This document shows positions 50,501 through 59,627 of a DNA stretch of 64,000 bases, in pieces. Under the pieces are notes generated by a model. That model was not told where the DNA came from. It did no database searches and was given only the letters and a program-made list of their open reading frames with translations. The DNA is from Ilex aquifolium (lineage: Eukaryota; Streptophyta; Magnoliopsida; Aquifoliales; Aquifoliaceae): the NCBI GenBank assembly GCA_951799425.1, contig OX637394.1, positions 47,743,142 to 47,807,141 of the forward strand, in the 5' to 3' direction. Both the position numbers and the translations under genes were made by a program. Position 1 is the first letter of the stretch, and each line of letters opens with the position of its first letter.

Positions 50501-53500
50501 CCAAATTTTCTTCGGTTATCTGTGACTTGGGTTTTCGCGCCAGTGACCATGATTCTGCTCTTTTTACGGTCTACTTCCTCAAGTTCTATTATTCTCTTAC
50601 TATATGTTGATGATATGATTATTACGGGTGATGACACTGCTGGCATATGCTTATTGAAAACCCAGTTACAGGACCATTTTGAGATGAAAGATTTGGGGCA
50701 GCTTCGATATTTCTTGGGTATTGAGATTGCTTCCTCTCCTAAAGGATATCTTCTCTCTCAGTCCAAGTATGCTTCAGATGTTATTGAGCGAGCTCGTTTA
50801 TCAGATAATTGGACAGTTGAAATACCTTTAGAGCTCAATGTTCGTTACTCTTCGTCTGACGGTACTCCCTTGTCTGACCCAACCCTCTATTGGACTATTG
50901 TTGGGAGTTTAGTATATCTTACAGTCACTCGTCCGGATATCTCTTATGCTGTTCACATTGTGAGTCAATTTGTTGCGTCACCCACCACCGTTCACTGGGC
51001 TGCTGTTCTTCGCATTCTTCGGTATCTCCGTGGTACTCTACATCAGAGTTTACTATTTCCTCACTCTTCATCTATGGAACTCAGGGCTTACTCTGATGCT
51101 GACTGGGCTGGTGACTCTATGGATCGTAAGTCCACCACTGGTTTCTGCTTGTTTCTTGGGGATTCTCTTATTTCCTGGAAAAGCAAGAAACAAACTGTTG
51201 TTGCTCATTCTTTTGCTGAAGCTGAGTATCGTGCTATGGCATCTACTACAGCTGAGATAGTCTGGTTACGATGGCTCCTTGCTGATCTTGGCATTTCGGT
51301 ATCTTCTCCTACTCCTATGTTCTGCGACAACACCAGTGCTATTCAGATTGCTCATAACTCGGTCTTCCATGAGCGCACAAAGCACATTGAGATTGATTGT
51401 CACTTTGTTCGCCATCATCTGCAGCAGGGCACCATCACTCTCCCCTTTCTTCCTTCCACAATGCAGATAGCGGATTTTTTTACAAAGTCTCACACCATAG
51501 CACGTTTTAGATTTCTTCTTGGCAAACTCTTGATGTTTTCTACCACATCATGAGTTTGAGAGGGGGTGTTAGAGTATTAATACTAAGGGTAGTTTAGGCA
51601 TTTTCTTTATGTTGTGTTGCCCTACTATATAAGACTTACTTTGTGTATTTCTAGGTTTAAGTTGTGGATTACAGACTTGTTTTGATGAATAATATATTCT
51701 CTCTTTCCCTTCTCTATTCGCATTGATCAATTATAACACTTTTGTCATCAAATAATTTCGTTGTGATTAAGGAGGTGAATATTCTCTCACCTCCTTTCAA
51801 GATTTGTTGAAATGTGATAGCACTCTTTATCAATCCTGGATTTACTGATACACCTAAACAGAATGGAGTTGTTGAGCGTAAACACCGCCACAGTATAGAG
51901 ACCATTCACTCTGTATTACTGTCTACAACTGACCCCAATTCTTTTTGGGGTGAAGTTTTTACCTCAGTTCTTTGATTAATTGCATTCCTACTATTCTTAT
52001 TTCTGGTGTTTCTCCATTTGAAAAATTGTACGGTAAGCCCCTGATTAGTTCTCATTACGTGTTTTTGGTTGTGTTTGTTTTGTCTTACTCCCTAGTATTC
52101 TAAGTAACAAACTTTATGCTCAATTGGACTTATGTGTATTTCTTGGTTATGGTGAGGGTAAAAAGGAATATCACTGCTATAATCCTATCGGTCACAAACT
52201 TTATATTTCTCTACATGTTTTTATGGAACATATTCCTTTTTTTTAGATCCCCTCTTATTATTCTTCATAGAGTAATACTATTTGGACCTAAAAATCTGAT
52301 CTAATTTGCTGACATAATGATGTGGCTTCATAGGAATCATTGGATCAACACCAAGTTCCAATGTTTGATGGGGTCTACAGTGAATCCAAATGTTACAGTG
52401 AATTAGGTCAGTAAATTATGTCAATAAATTAAGTCCCAATAGCATTGCTCTTCTTCATATGTACATAAATCTGATCTCACTTACATTGATCCCTTCCCAG
52501 TTAATATTCCCAAGAATACATATGTTAGTGATATCACTGTGTCTAATTTCCCTGTCACGCATCCCCTATTGTGCATACTTATGTTCATAAGATTCATGTT
52601 GTCTCTTCTACGAATTCAGTGCCTCCCTCTTCTACTTTTGTCACTCAATTAGGTTCTGACATTATGCATCATATTTCTCATTATCCTCAGTGCTCTCGAA
52701 AATGTCTAGAAATGTTTGATTTCTCCAACTCATGTTATTCTTCTGATTTTTGTACATTTCTCACTTCTATTCGTTCTTTGTCTGAGCCCACCTCATATAA
52801 GGAGGCTATCATTGATCCCCTTTGGCAACAAGCTATAGATGAGGAACTACCTGCTTCATAAGACTCAAGCTTGGGAATTAGTTTCTTTACCTACTAGCAA
52901 ACACACCATTAGTTGTAAGTAGGTTTATAAGATCAATACCAAATCAGGCACTGTGGAAAGATATAAGGCTCGGTTAGTAGTCAAGGGATTTGCTCAGGAG
53001 TAAGGGTTAGACCGTACTGTAATTGTTGTAATTACCATTTGTCGATGGCACTTATCTTAGCTTGATGTGAAAAATATTTTTCTTCATGTAGACTTCTCTA
53101 AAGTGGTATTTATGACTCCTCTACCTAGATTCTCTTATAGTTTTGGTCAAGTATACAGACTTCACAAGGCCTTATATAGACTTAAACACACTCCCAAGGC
53201 ATGGTTTGCCAAGTTCTCATAAGTTATTTGTGACTTCGGTTTCCATGTCAATGATCATGACTCTACCCTCTTTCTACAATCTACTTCTTCTGGTTCTATT
53301 GTTCTTCTACTTTATGTTGATGATATGATCATTACTGTGATGATACTGCTGGCATGCCTATTAAAAACTCAACTACATGATCATTGTGAGATGAAAGATT
53401 TAGGTCAGCTTTAATATTTCTTGGGAATTGAGGTTGCATCTTCTCCTAAAGGTTATCTTATTTCTCAATCCAAGTACGCATCAAATGTTATTCAACGAGC

Positions 53501-56500
53501 TCATTTTTCAGACAATCGGAGAGTTGAGACACCTCAATGTTCAGTATTCTTCCTCTGATGGTACTCCTCTGTCTGACCCTACCCTTTATCGCACTATTGT
53601 TGGGAGTCTCGTATATCTTATGGTTACCCGTCCAGATATCTCTTATGTTGTTCATATTGTGAATCAGTTTGTTGCCTCACCTACCACTATTTACTGAGCT
53701 GTTGTTCTTCGTATTCTTCAGTATCTCCGTAGTACTCTACATTAGAGTTTATACTATTTCCTCACTCCTCACCTATGGAACTCAAGACTTACTCTAATGC
53801 TTGGGGATTCTCTTATTTCATGAAAAAACAAGAAACAAAATGTTGTTTCTCATTCTTCTATGGAGGCTGAGTATCGTGTTATGGCCTATACCACAGCTGA
53901 GATAGTCTGGTTACGATAGCTACTTGCTGATCTTGGCATTTCCATATTTTCTCCTACTCCTATGTAGTGTGACAACACCAATGCTATTAAGATTGCTCAC
54001 AACTCGGTCTTCCATGAGCGCACAAAGCACATTGAGATTGATTGTCACTTTGTGCATCATCATCTTTAGCAAGACACCATCACTCTCCCCTTTCTTCCTT
54101 CCATCATGCAGATAGCGGATTTCTTTAAGAAATCTCCCACAATAGTACACTTTTGATTTTTTCTTGGTAAACTCTTGATATTTTCCACCACATCATGAGT
54201 TTGAGGGGGGGGGTGTTAGAGTATTAATATTAAGGGTAGTTTAAGCATTTACTTTATGTTGTGTTGTGCTACTATATAAGGCTCACATTGTGTACTTCTA
54301 GGTTAAGAAGGATTACAGAATTGTTTAGCCTAAATAATATTTTTCTCTTTCTCTTCTCCACTTTCTTTTTTCTTGTCTTTTTTGATCAATTCTAACAAAT
54401 ACCACCCTCCTTATCTCTGTACCAATGTTCCTCTTCAAATTTAGATCCTAAAATGCACAAAAAGAAGGATAAAATGTGACAAAACAACTAAGAGACTGCG
54501 TAATCTTGCTAATAGACATTAAACTAAAGGGAGATTCGTCTTTATACTCTATTAAGACTCATGTTTTTTATTAACCGTAACCCTTTGCTTACCGGTGCCG
54601 TAGTAGATCGTCTATGAATATATGTTTCAAAATTAACAAAGCAAACAACAATGTATGCTTCATTGCAAAAACACACCCCATGTATACACTTGTACTAGTC
54701 AAAAACAGTTTTATTATACTTTATGCAAGGTGTATAAAATCCCACTCAAACTCGCAACAGATTATAAACAAGTTGTCAAGTAAAACAAAATTGCTGAAAC
54801 ATATGACATTTCAAAGGAGGAAAAAAAAAAGAAGGGGATAAAGTGTCAAGACAAGATGGGACATCAAAGTAATCAGACAATAAAGATACTGTTCCCTACA
54901 TTTCTTTTCTGAGGGGAAAGATGAAGTTAACAAAAACAAAACTAGCTGGATGTGAAGATAAGCTATTCGTAAGAATACTCCTGGATAAAATAAATTTCCA
55001 AATAGTTCAGAAATATAAATGGAAAACCCAATTACAAGGCAAGCCCTTAAAAAAATTAGTAATTTGGTAGTACATCTGAAAGCTCAAATTTTAAAGTAGC
55101 ACTAATATTCTTAACTGAAATTAAAAAGAAAATTTAATTTTGCAAGGCAATACAAAAGGATACATACGTTATGAAAAATATAGCAAATGCATTCAGGCAT
55201 GAATCGAATATTTGAAGCTTCACCCCAGATAAGAAGATAAAGTCCAATGTACAGAAGCTCTAACTGTTGCATGTCAGCACGCTCTGGAAACCTGCACAGT
55301 AATACATATAGACCAACTTACAGAAAAACATGAGTGTTTGCGAGGTACACGAAGGTGTATCATTAGAACCCACTCAAAAATTACTTTGAATGAACCAATT
55401 TATGATGTAGACTACTACAAGTTAACTTACTTAAGATTGGATGGGCAGTGCAGATAGGCACACCAAGAGCGATAGTTTTTGAAAATTTTGCCCTTCAGCT
55501 TCGTTACAGTACCACTATCCAACTGCAGTAATTTGTTAATATTCAACATTTGAACACAAAGAATGAAGATAAAGGCTGATATAGCTAGGAAGATAACACG
55601 AAATTCAATATCCATGAATGAAGGTTTATTTATATTAATCGAATAACAGAAATTCACCTGCTCATAACCCTCGAGATTCTTCTGCTCATTAACCTCGAGA
55701 TTCTTATTCCTGGCGTCGATATTTGCAAGTAGCAATATCAAGTGCTCCCGTTGATTAGCTACATTACCTTTCTTCAATCCACAAAAGTGAGACAACAGTA
55801 CAAATCAGATGATCTGAGCTGTTTCTGTGATCAGCAGGCAAACAAAAAGAAAGGATGGAACTACCAGATGCCAATTGAATAAACGAGCAATGGTTATGGA
55901 CTTAATTACATGTTAGAACAAAATCTCATGCAAAATACTAAATAACACATGACAGTGATCCATAGCTTTCGGTAATAACTCTCCACCAATACATATGCTG
56001 CATAATGACTTTCTATATAACACAACTGTATCATGAATCGAATCCCTTCAAGAAGAGTTCTGAAACGATTACCACATTTAACAGTGGATCCCTTTGCAGG
56101 AAGATGACGCAATCAAGATCAAAGACCAGCTATTGAATGCAAGGATCAATGTCGAAAGGAAGAATCTTGTTCAAGTCCTAAAGCCATTAGTTTCAATGTC
56201 AACACTAGTCTTTGTTAGAATTTAACTAGTCGAGCATTAAACATTGAATGGCCTTTAGTGAAGTCCAGAATTTGGTTAACTATTTAATTTGTTCTTATCT
56301 TGTTGTTTAGGCCCACTTGCTCCAAGTTTAAGTTCAATTACATGAGCTCTGAAGTTGCTACTTGCTAGGGACGGAATCTTTGGGCCAAAAAGCAGGCTGA
56401 GTCAGGACCAACAAATATCCACTTTAATAGAGAGATCAAAAAAATCTTGGGAGAAACATATCATCTTTTAATATGTTACTTTGTTTTTCTCTTTCTACTT

Positions 56501-57892
56501 CCTCTGCCTTACTTTCAAGCCCCCAAGGGTAGGATTTTGAGATCTTTTGCTCCAAATTTTAAAACAAGGGTCTAAAATCAGGTTCTTCAGGCTTCGATCC
56601 CCCAATATCTTTAGCCGTCAGACAAAGTAAAATACTAAGATTCCCTACTTTCTATGAAAGAGGTTTTCCTACCTAAAGGATTGTTCTTGGGAAGTCCAAC
56701 ATTGGCTTCATATTTGGTATTTTGCACAAGACATTGAACATATCAGCATTATACGCTACAGGGAAGGAGTACAGGAGATATACTAGTAAACTAGTTTCTA
56801 ATGCCCTCATTTAAGTTTAAAGAAATGGACACCCCCCAGTCTCATCATATTATTTACATGTAAACAATTTTGCTGCCATCATCATGCTTCAACAATGTTA
56901 TGCTTCCAAAAGAGAAAAAAAATAAAAGCTTCTCTCACAAATCTGGTTCAAAAAGATAAAGTGGCAATAGCCTTGAGGCCAAGTAGAATCAAATGACTAC
57001 CCTTCAAGGTAGAACAAGGTGCAAGAGCTAAGCGCCTTTAATAACCAAAAAAGTAGATGAGAACCTATCATTTGAGCTTGTCTTAATAGCAGAATGAAGA
57101 AAGAGTGGTAGGCAGGACAACAGAGCATGCCATGCACATTACCTGAAACCCAAAAACAGCAGACAGCCATTCAAGAATATCATTCACAACTTTATCCGTC
57201 TCAGGAAGATTATCCACTCTTCGTATAGCTCGAAGTGCAGCTTTGATCTGAATGAACAGAAAAGAATAATTAATAGGAGGGGGAGGGAAGACAGAGAGAG
57301 GGGGCATTCAGGAATTATGAATGTGATTGATGACCCAGAACGATTCCATATGAATCTCATATACAACCTCAGGAAGTTCCATAATTGCTGGCTTAATTCC
57401 AACTGTATACAAGGGAAGAATGTTGTAGTGGTCATATTGTTCTTTTTTCTTCTCAACATCTTCGGCATATATTTTTGTCTGCAGTTGCCATATCACCCAA
57501 GTTACTTCTGTTTCATTCAAATAACTTCCACATGCAACATATATTCAAAAAAACCAACATAAAAATTGCAAGTTAGAAAAAACAAACCTCATGATCAACA
57601 TTTCCAAGAGGTACCACAGTCCTCAGAACATCATACAATACTGATGCAGTCTGATAAATTTTAGCCATCTCCTCCCTTCAAGAGAGATGTAAGACAAATT
57701 TATGAATAAATAAACATAAGCAAGGGACACCAACTTGAACATTATATAGCACAGTAAAAAATTTAAAATCAAGCCTTACGGTTTTTTTGTGAATTGGCCC
57801 TCTCTGATATTTCTCTCATAGAAGTTCTGGTAATATCTCTGGATTTCTCTAGGATCATTTGTTGCAAGTTGAGGTTTTGTTTCTACCTCTTC
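18340..57892 (-). CDS. CALS7: Callose synthase (CALS7/CALS6-like 1,3-beta-glucan synthase), 40 exons visible, N-terminus outside the window
   Basis: Membrane UDP-glucose-dependent synthase that makes callose at the plasma membrane; the CALS7 relative works in phloem sieve plates. I placed 40 exons by homology with GT..AG splice sites (lists in the five block entries). They sum to 5,451 bp, which is 1,816 codons plus stop, with compatible phase at every junction and no internal stop. Known family members are about 1,900-1,960 residues, so roughly 110 N-terminal codons are missing; 57893-64000 contains no match to them. Architecture in order: Vta1-like N-terminal part, FKS1-type domain 1, first membrane cluster, large cytosolic loop with the glucan synthase domain, second membrane cluster, C-terminus ILAGKKEK. 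Introns are expanded by transposons (largest 43138-55167). The gene symbol rests on remembered similarity; CALS6 is the main alternative. Confidence 0.9.
19397..20152. mobile_element. Non-autonomous hAT-type element in a callose synthase intron
   Basis: The left terminus CAGGGGCAGAGCCA and the complement of the right terminus CAGGGGTGGAGCCACCC are matching inverted repeats. Flanking 8 bp are AATCCAAT (19389-19396) and AACCCAAT (20153-20160), a target duplication with one mismatch. An 8 bp duplication and CAGGG termini are typical of hAT elements. The 756 bp interior has no transposase. Confidence 0.8.
21640..22175 (-). mobile_element. Ty1/copia 3' fragment: RNase H end plus LTR
   Basis: On the minus strand a copia RNase H C-terminus is readable ([13 protein letters not shown], then [16 protein letters not shown], then [13 protein letters not shown], ending LGLYDIYSL). 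It is followed by a purine tract and an LTR-like start TGTTAGAATATG at 21840 running towards about 21640. The rest of the element is absent. It lies in the intron between callose synthase exons 36 and 37. The LTR's far end is approximate. Confidence 0.75.
22176..23055. other. Intron remainder, origin unclear
   Basis: About 900 bp between the copia fragment and exon 36. It is of more balanced composition near 22260-22560 and contains no recognisable coding sequence. An organellar or transposon origin is possible but unsupported. Confidence 0.35.
24400..28095 (+). mobile_element. Highly decayed Ty1/copia element in a callose synthase intron
   Basis: Remnants in copia order on the plus strand: a gag zinc-knuckle-like CDYCG at about 24455, a protease-like segment around 24830 (GATNHMT), a pre-integrase [11 protein letters not shown] near 25230, reverse transcriptase pieces (about 26470-27000) and an RNase H end [15 protein letters not shown] to [13 protein letters not shown] at about 27740-27870. 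A purine tract precedes a probable 3' LTR beginning TGTTATGTTATG at 27933. Many stops and frameshifts interrupt it. The 5' LTR was not found, so the left limit is approximate. Confidence 0.72.
28602..30323 (-). CDS. CALS7: Callose synthase exons 27-34 (catalytic loop)
   Basis: Exons: 30214-30323, 30015-30134, 29851-29919, 29520-29709, 29314-29425, 29020-29142, 28827-28945, 28602-28685; about window residues 969-1278. Landmarks of the glucan synthase domain are [125 protein letters not shown] and [20 protein letters not shown]. These are the most conserved cytosolic segments of the family and show no missing residue that I can see. Confidence 0.92.
30840..32399 (+). mobile_element. Probable solo or truncated SIRE-like copia LTR
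   Basis: The right end AAACCCCCCTCTAGGTCTAGAACA is typical of long LTRs of SIRE/Maximus-type copia elements, and the left part (about 30880-31000) has similar character. No gag-pol follows. The left boundary and a target duplication could not be fixed. It lies in the intron between callose synthase exons 26 and 27. A T/G homopolymer tract is at about 32271-32298. Confidence 0.5.
31232..31465 (+). repeat. Two-copy 117 bp tandem repeat
   Basis: Units 31232-31348 and 31349-31465 are nearly identical (for example GTGCGGTGCATAGCGCTCTC recurs at an offset of exactly 117). A few substitutions separate them. The repeat lies inside the LTR-like sequence and makes a short minus-strand frame with repeated peptide. 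Confidence 0.9.
32506..34884 (-). CDS. CALS7: Callose synthase exons 16-26
   Basis: Exons: 34797-34884, 34654-34703, 34480-34566, 34179-34283, 33902-33996, 33728-33809, 33477-33640, 33227-33350, 33013-33116, 32794-32905, 32506-32657; about window residues 582-969. Landmarks are [91 protein letters not shown] and [17 protein letters not shown]. They mark the end of the first membrane cluster and the start of the cytosolic loop. At 33477/33350 the donor AGAA|GTAAGG joins an acceptor TATATAG|GATC, giving [13 protein letters not shown], which keeps the frame open. Confidence 0.87.
36000..36349 (+). mobile_element. Copia gag fragment
   Basis: A plus-strand frame at 36024-36218 reads like a copia gag C-terminal half ([17 protein letters not shown]). 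A degraded zinc-knuckle region follows (about 36290-36345). It stops abruptly where a separate LTR begins at 36350. It is in the intron between callose synthase exons 15 and 16. Confidence 0.6.
36512..36549. repeat. Short CCCTAA (TTAGGG-type) hexamer array
   Basis: About six tandem CCCTAA units directly after the copia primer binding site. The period is 6, not the 7 of the usual plant telomere repeat CCCTAAA. It lies within the element's leader and is best read as an internal simple repeat. Confidence 0.85.
36600..36900 (+). repeat. Degenerate CCA/ACC-rich minisatellite in the copia leader
   Basis: Imperfect repeats built around AAACCAGCCTACACCAACC and CACACCGACTGCC recur several times between about 36650 and 36880. 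There is no coding evidence. Confidence 0.6.
38716..40170 (-). mobile_element. Truncated Ty1/copia element in opposite orientation
   Basis: On the minus strand, integrase sequence is readable: [20 protein letters not shown] and [15 protein letters not shown] at 39020-39295, then a segment similar to [18 protein letters not shown] at about 38880-38950. A degenerate primer-binding-like GATACTATG is near 39948, and AT-rich LTR-like sequence continues to about 40170. The element is truncated in integrase where it meets the plus-strand element. Stops interrupt the frame. The right limit is approximate. Confidence 0.65.
40742..43137 (-). CDS. CALS7: Callose synthase exons 8-15
   Basis: Exons: 43003-43137, 42835-42911, 42652-42748, 41970-42092, 41774-41891, 41221-41552, 41089-41141, 40742-40802; window residues 250-581. 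Landmarks are [82 protein letters not shown] and KLAFSYYVE. This covers the rest of FKS1 domain 1 and the first transmembrane cluster. The acceptor of the second exon was set at GAAGCAAAGAG so that the frame matches the family. The intron between this block and the previous one (43138-55167) carries the nested copia elements. Confidence 0.88.
41049..41072. repeat. TA microsatellite in an intron
   Basis: A run of about eleven TA units in the intron between callose synthase exons 14 and 15. Confidence 0.9.
43993..46424 (+). mobile_element. Outer (older) copia element, 5' part
   Basis: Homologous over its length to the inner element: the leader (from about 43993), a gag start MASGNSDLL at 44688, a zinc knuckle [14 protein letters not shown] near 45415-45460, protease and pre-integrase, and integrase as far as 46424. 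Several stops and small indels interrupt it. Its 5' LTR and primer binding site are not present upstream of about 43993, so it is 5'-truncated or badly decayed. Insertion of the inner element splits it at integrase; it resumes at 51739. Confidence 0.85.
46425..46596 (+). repeat. 5' LTR of the inner copia element
   Basis: 172 bp, TGTTAGAGTATTAATAC to ATTATAACA. A TATATAAG TATA-like box is at about 46486. It should contain the element's promoter. Confidence 0.93.
46597..46608 (+). other. Primer binding site of the inner copia element
   Basis: TGGTATCAGAGC immediately after the 5' LTR matches the 3' end complement of plant initiator Met-tRNA, the usual copia primer. Confidence 0.9.
47347..51553 (+). 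pseudogene. gag-pol polyprotein of the inner copia element, broken
   Basis: Starts at ATG 47347 ([16 protein letters not shown]). The gag zinc knuckle [14 protein letters not shown] is at about 48083-48124. The protease motif [10 protein letters not shown] is at about 48370, the pre-integrase [12 protein letters not shown] at about 48782, and integrase [12 protein letters not shown] from about 48950. Reverse transcriptase follows from about 50080, with [11 protein letters not shown] near 50605. RNase H has SDADWAG and [14 protein letters not shown]. Lesions: a TAG stop at 48163-48165, frame changes near 49415, 49676 and 50570, and a TAA at 50068-50070. All lie in an otherwise well-preserved sequence, so the damage is recent or partly sequencing error. 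Confidence 0.88.
51567..51738 (+). repeat. 3' LTR of the inner copia element
   Basis: 172 bp, preceded by a purine-rich tract, with three substitutions against the 5' LTR. High identity points to a recent insertion. Confidence 0.93.
51739..54397 (+). mobile_element. Outer copia element, 3' part with 3' LTR
   Basis: Continues the older copy from integrase ([11 protein letters not shown]-like remnant near 51870) through reverse transcriptase (YVDDMII at about 53310) and RNase H ([10 protein letters not shown] at about 54030). A G-rich purine tract precedes a 3' LTR at 54214-54397, which begins TGTTAGAGTATTAATA and ends TTCTAACA. Many stops and deletions disrupt it. The LTR is about 184 bp and clearly diverged from the inner element's LTRs. 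Confidence 0.87.
54214..54397 (+). repeat. 3' LTR of the outer copia element
   Basis: Homologous to the inner 172 bp LTR, with substitutions and an insertion in its CT-rich end. No matching 5' LTR is visible, so age cannot be estimated from an LTR pair. Confidence 0.85.
54420..54545 (-). repeat. Fragment shared with the copia remnant at 39400-39500
   Basis: TTAGATCCTAAAATGCACAA and the following AGAAGGATAAAA.GTGACA and AATCTTGCTAATA blocks recur in the same order at about 39408-39475. This suggests a piece of a minus-strand copia element lies beside the outer element's 3' LTR. Confidence 0.55.
54546..55167. other. Intron sequence, nothing recognised
   Basis: AT-rich end of the 12 kb intron before callose synthase exon 7. 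No further element is recognised. Confidence 0.45.
55168..57892 (-). CDS. CALS7: Callose synthase exons 1-7 (of those visible)
   Basis: Exons, 5' to 3' on the gene: 57780-57892, 57588-57675, 57368-57478, 57143-57247, 55658-55771, 55431-55522, 55168-55291. They encode window residues 1-249. The first exon opens [18 protein letters not shown] in phase 0 after a CAG acceptor, so at least one coding exon lies upstream. Family landmarks are [40 protein letters not shown] and [15 protein letters not shown]. They correspond to the N-terminal Vta1-like region and the start of the FKS1 domain 1. Exon 5 ends with a tandem 8-residue duplication (NLEVNEQK / NLEGYEQ). Confidence 0.88.
55772..57142. other. 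Intron sequence without recognised element
   Basis: Intron between callose synthase exons 4 and 5, about 1.37 kb. No coding or transposon signature is seen. Confidence 0.5.
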
Positions 57893-58441
57893 CTGCAAAG
57901 AGAAAATTTGAGATGTTTTATGCTTAGCCAAAATAAGACTGCACTAGCAGTCTGTTTCCCAAGTGCTTTTTGAAAATAGTTGAAAGTCTCATGATGAACA
58001 CCCTCCCCCCTCCATTGCATAGAAGATCACCAAAAGACCATGCATGCAATATGGATCGAATGCATATGAACTATCGCTTTCAAGATGCAAGGCTTTTTGA
58101 CTAGCTCTGTACATCAAAATTATACATGAGAACCACACCAACATGCAAAAAAAAAATCCCTGCTAGAAAGTTTGTGTGGATCACAAGATATTGTTCAAAT
58201 CTGTAGCAAGCTTTGCAAGTCCTCCAACAAACCATGGCAATGGAAGCACTTCCTTAAGTCAATAGACCTTCAGAAAACAAGCTAGAAGTAATTTTCAATA
58301 TTTTTTTCTTTCATATTATTTTGCTGCTGACCTGCATTACACAATAATATAAACTGAAACAATATCCATACCCATACGTAAGACAACGCAAGCCAATTAC
58401 CCATCACCGGCACAGTTGTACACATCATGAGGGGTCTATGG

Positions 58442-58491
58442 AGGCCCCTCCCCCCCCCCCCCCCGGGCCCGGGGGGGGGGGGGGGGGGAGG
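58442..58491. repeat. G/C homopolymer palindrome
   Basis: A run of 15 C (58450-58464), then GGGCCC, then 18 G (58471-58488), with matching flanks CCTC/GAGG. It is almost perfectly self-complementary, has quadruplex potential, and is anomalous in this AT-rich region. An assembly or cloning artefact is a real possibility. Confidence 0.85.
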
Positions 58492-58739
58492 TCTAAGGTG
58501 ATTGTTGTGTGTCTTTGACAGGTTAGTGTTGTGTGGTCATGCATTCTTTCCTCGTCAATTTTGTACATTTACCACATTAGCTATTAAATCTCTATGGTGT
58601 TTTCTATTCATGATCAAGAACAAAAAGAGGCTTAAATTCCTCGATCTTGTTGTTTAGTCACCCCTCGAAGGCAATCAGAATAGTTGTTGACCAGAAAAAC
58701 TTTACTGGATTCCTCATTCCACAATAAACCTCAACTCCT

Positions 58740-59060
58740 TGTTTCGCAAAAGTTTGTGATGGCGTTGGTGGTGGTTGGTGTTGTGCAAAGGTTTATGATG
58801 GTGGTGTTGGTGTTAATGGGTGGTGCACAGAGGTGATGGGTAGGAAGTGTATGGCGGTGCACAGAAGATTGTGATGGTGGTGGTGGTGTTGGCTAGTACT
58901 GTGCAGAGACAACAGTATTGTTCGGTGGTGTGCATAGATGATCGGTATTGCATCGAGTTAATAGCAGTATTGTGGATGGAGGTTTTGTGAGGGAGTTCTC
59001 GTGGCTAACTAATGGTGATAATGGTTTTGTTTGTGAGGGTGTATGGGTGTGTGGGTGTGT
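58740..59060. repeat. GGT/GTT-rich degenerate low-complexity sequence
   Basis: Repeated GGTGGTG, GTTGGTG and GGTGCACAGA-type words without a sustained reading frame. It resembles the trinucleotide-rich cores of the Helitrons, but I see no Helitron ends here. Confidence 0.5.
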
Positions 59061-59627
59061 TTGTTTTTATGGTTAGGGGCCCTCTATTCATTGCAAATTA
59101 GTTTTAATTTGGATGCTCTAGAAATATTGGCAATTCTGAGATCAAAATTATACAACGCTAGCTACTTTTTGAGTTAACAATAAAGGCCAGTCCCGGTTAG
59201 GGCTATTAAACAAAACGAGCTATTGGGGCTCAAATCATTTTTGCTCGCTCAAGTTCGTTCAGCTTCAAATACGAGCGAATATTAACATAATTTCAAGCTC
59301 ATTTTTATAAGAGCCGAGCTTAGGCTATTTGGTAGGATCATATAAGCTCGGTACTGTTTTCTTATTAAATTTGTACGATTTATAAAATCCTCTAAGACAA
59401 ATTCTAGTTGTCTCATTTACCTACCCACTGTCAGACCCAACTCTCTAGGACCTTCTGTTTCTCTCTCTTTTCTCTCATTCTCTCTCTCAAACCCCAATCG
59501 CACGCCTCACCATAGTTTCTTCCGATTAATTCGAAATCAAGCCCTACCCATCCCCCAGTACACTACAAAATCGGAAGATCATATAATGGTCCATACGCTT
59601 CTTTTTCAGTACTGAAAATGATTTGAT
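59061..59627. other. Non-coding, nothing recognised
   Basis: Short CT-rich tracts near 59455-59485. No gene or element termini were identified. Confidence 0.4.

Larger units (their letters stand above)
46425..51738 (+). mobile_element. Complete Ty1/copia retrotransposon nested in an older relative
   Basis: A 5,314 bp element with 172 bp LTRs at 46425-46596 and 51567-51738. The LTRs begin TGTTAG, end AACA and differ at 3 positions by my count. A primer binding site TGGTATCAGAGC follows at 46597, and a purine tract AGAGGGGG precedes the 3' LTR. The 5 bp target duplication CTTTT (46420-46424 and 51739-51743) is perfect. The domain order gag, protease, integrase, reverse transcriptase, RNase H identifies Ty1/copia. 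It lies antisense to the callose synthase in intron 43138-55167. The internal coding region is damaged, so it cannot move on its own as sequenced. Confidence 0.95.
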
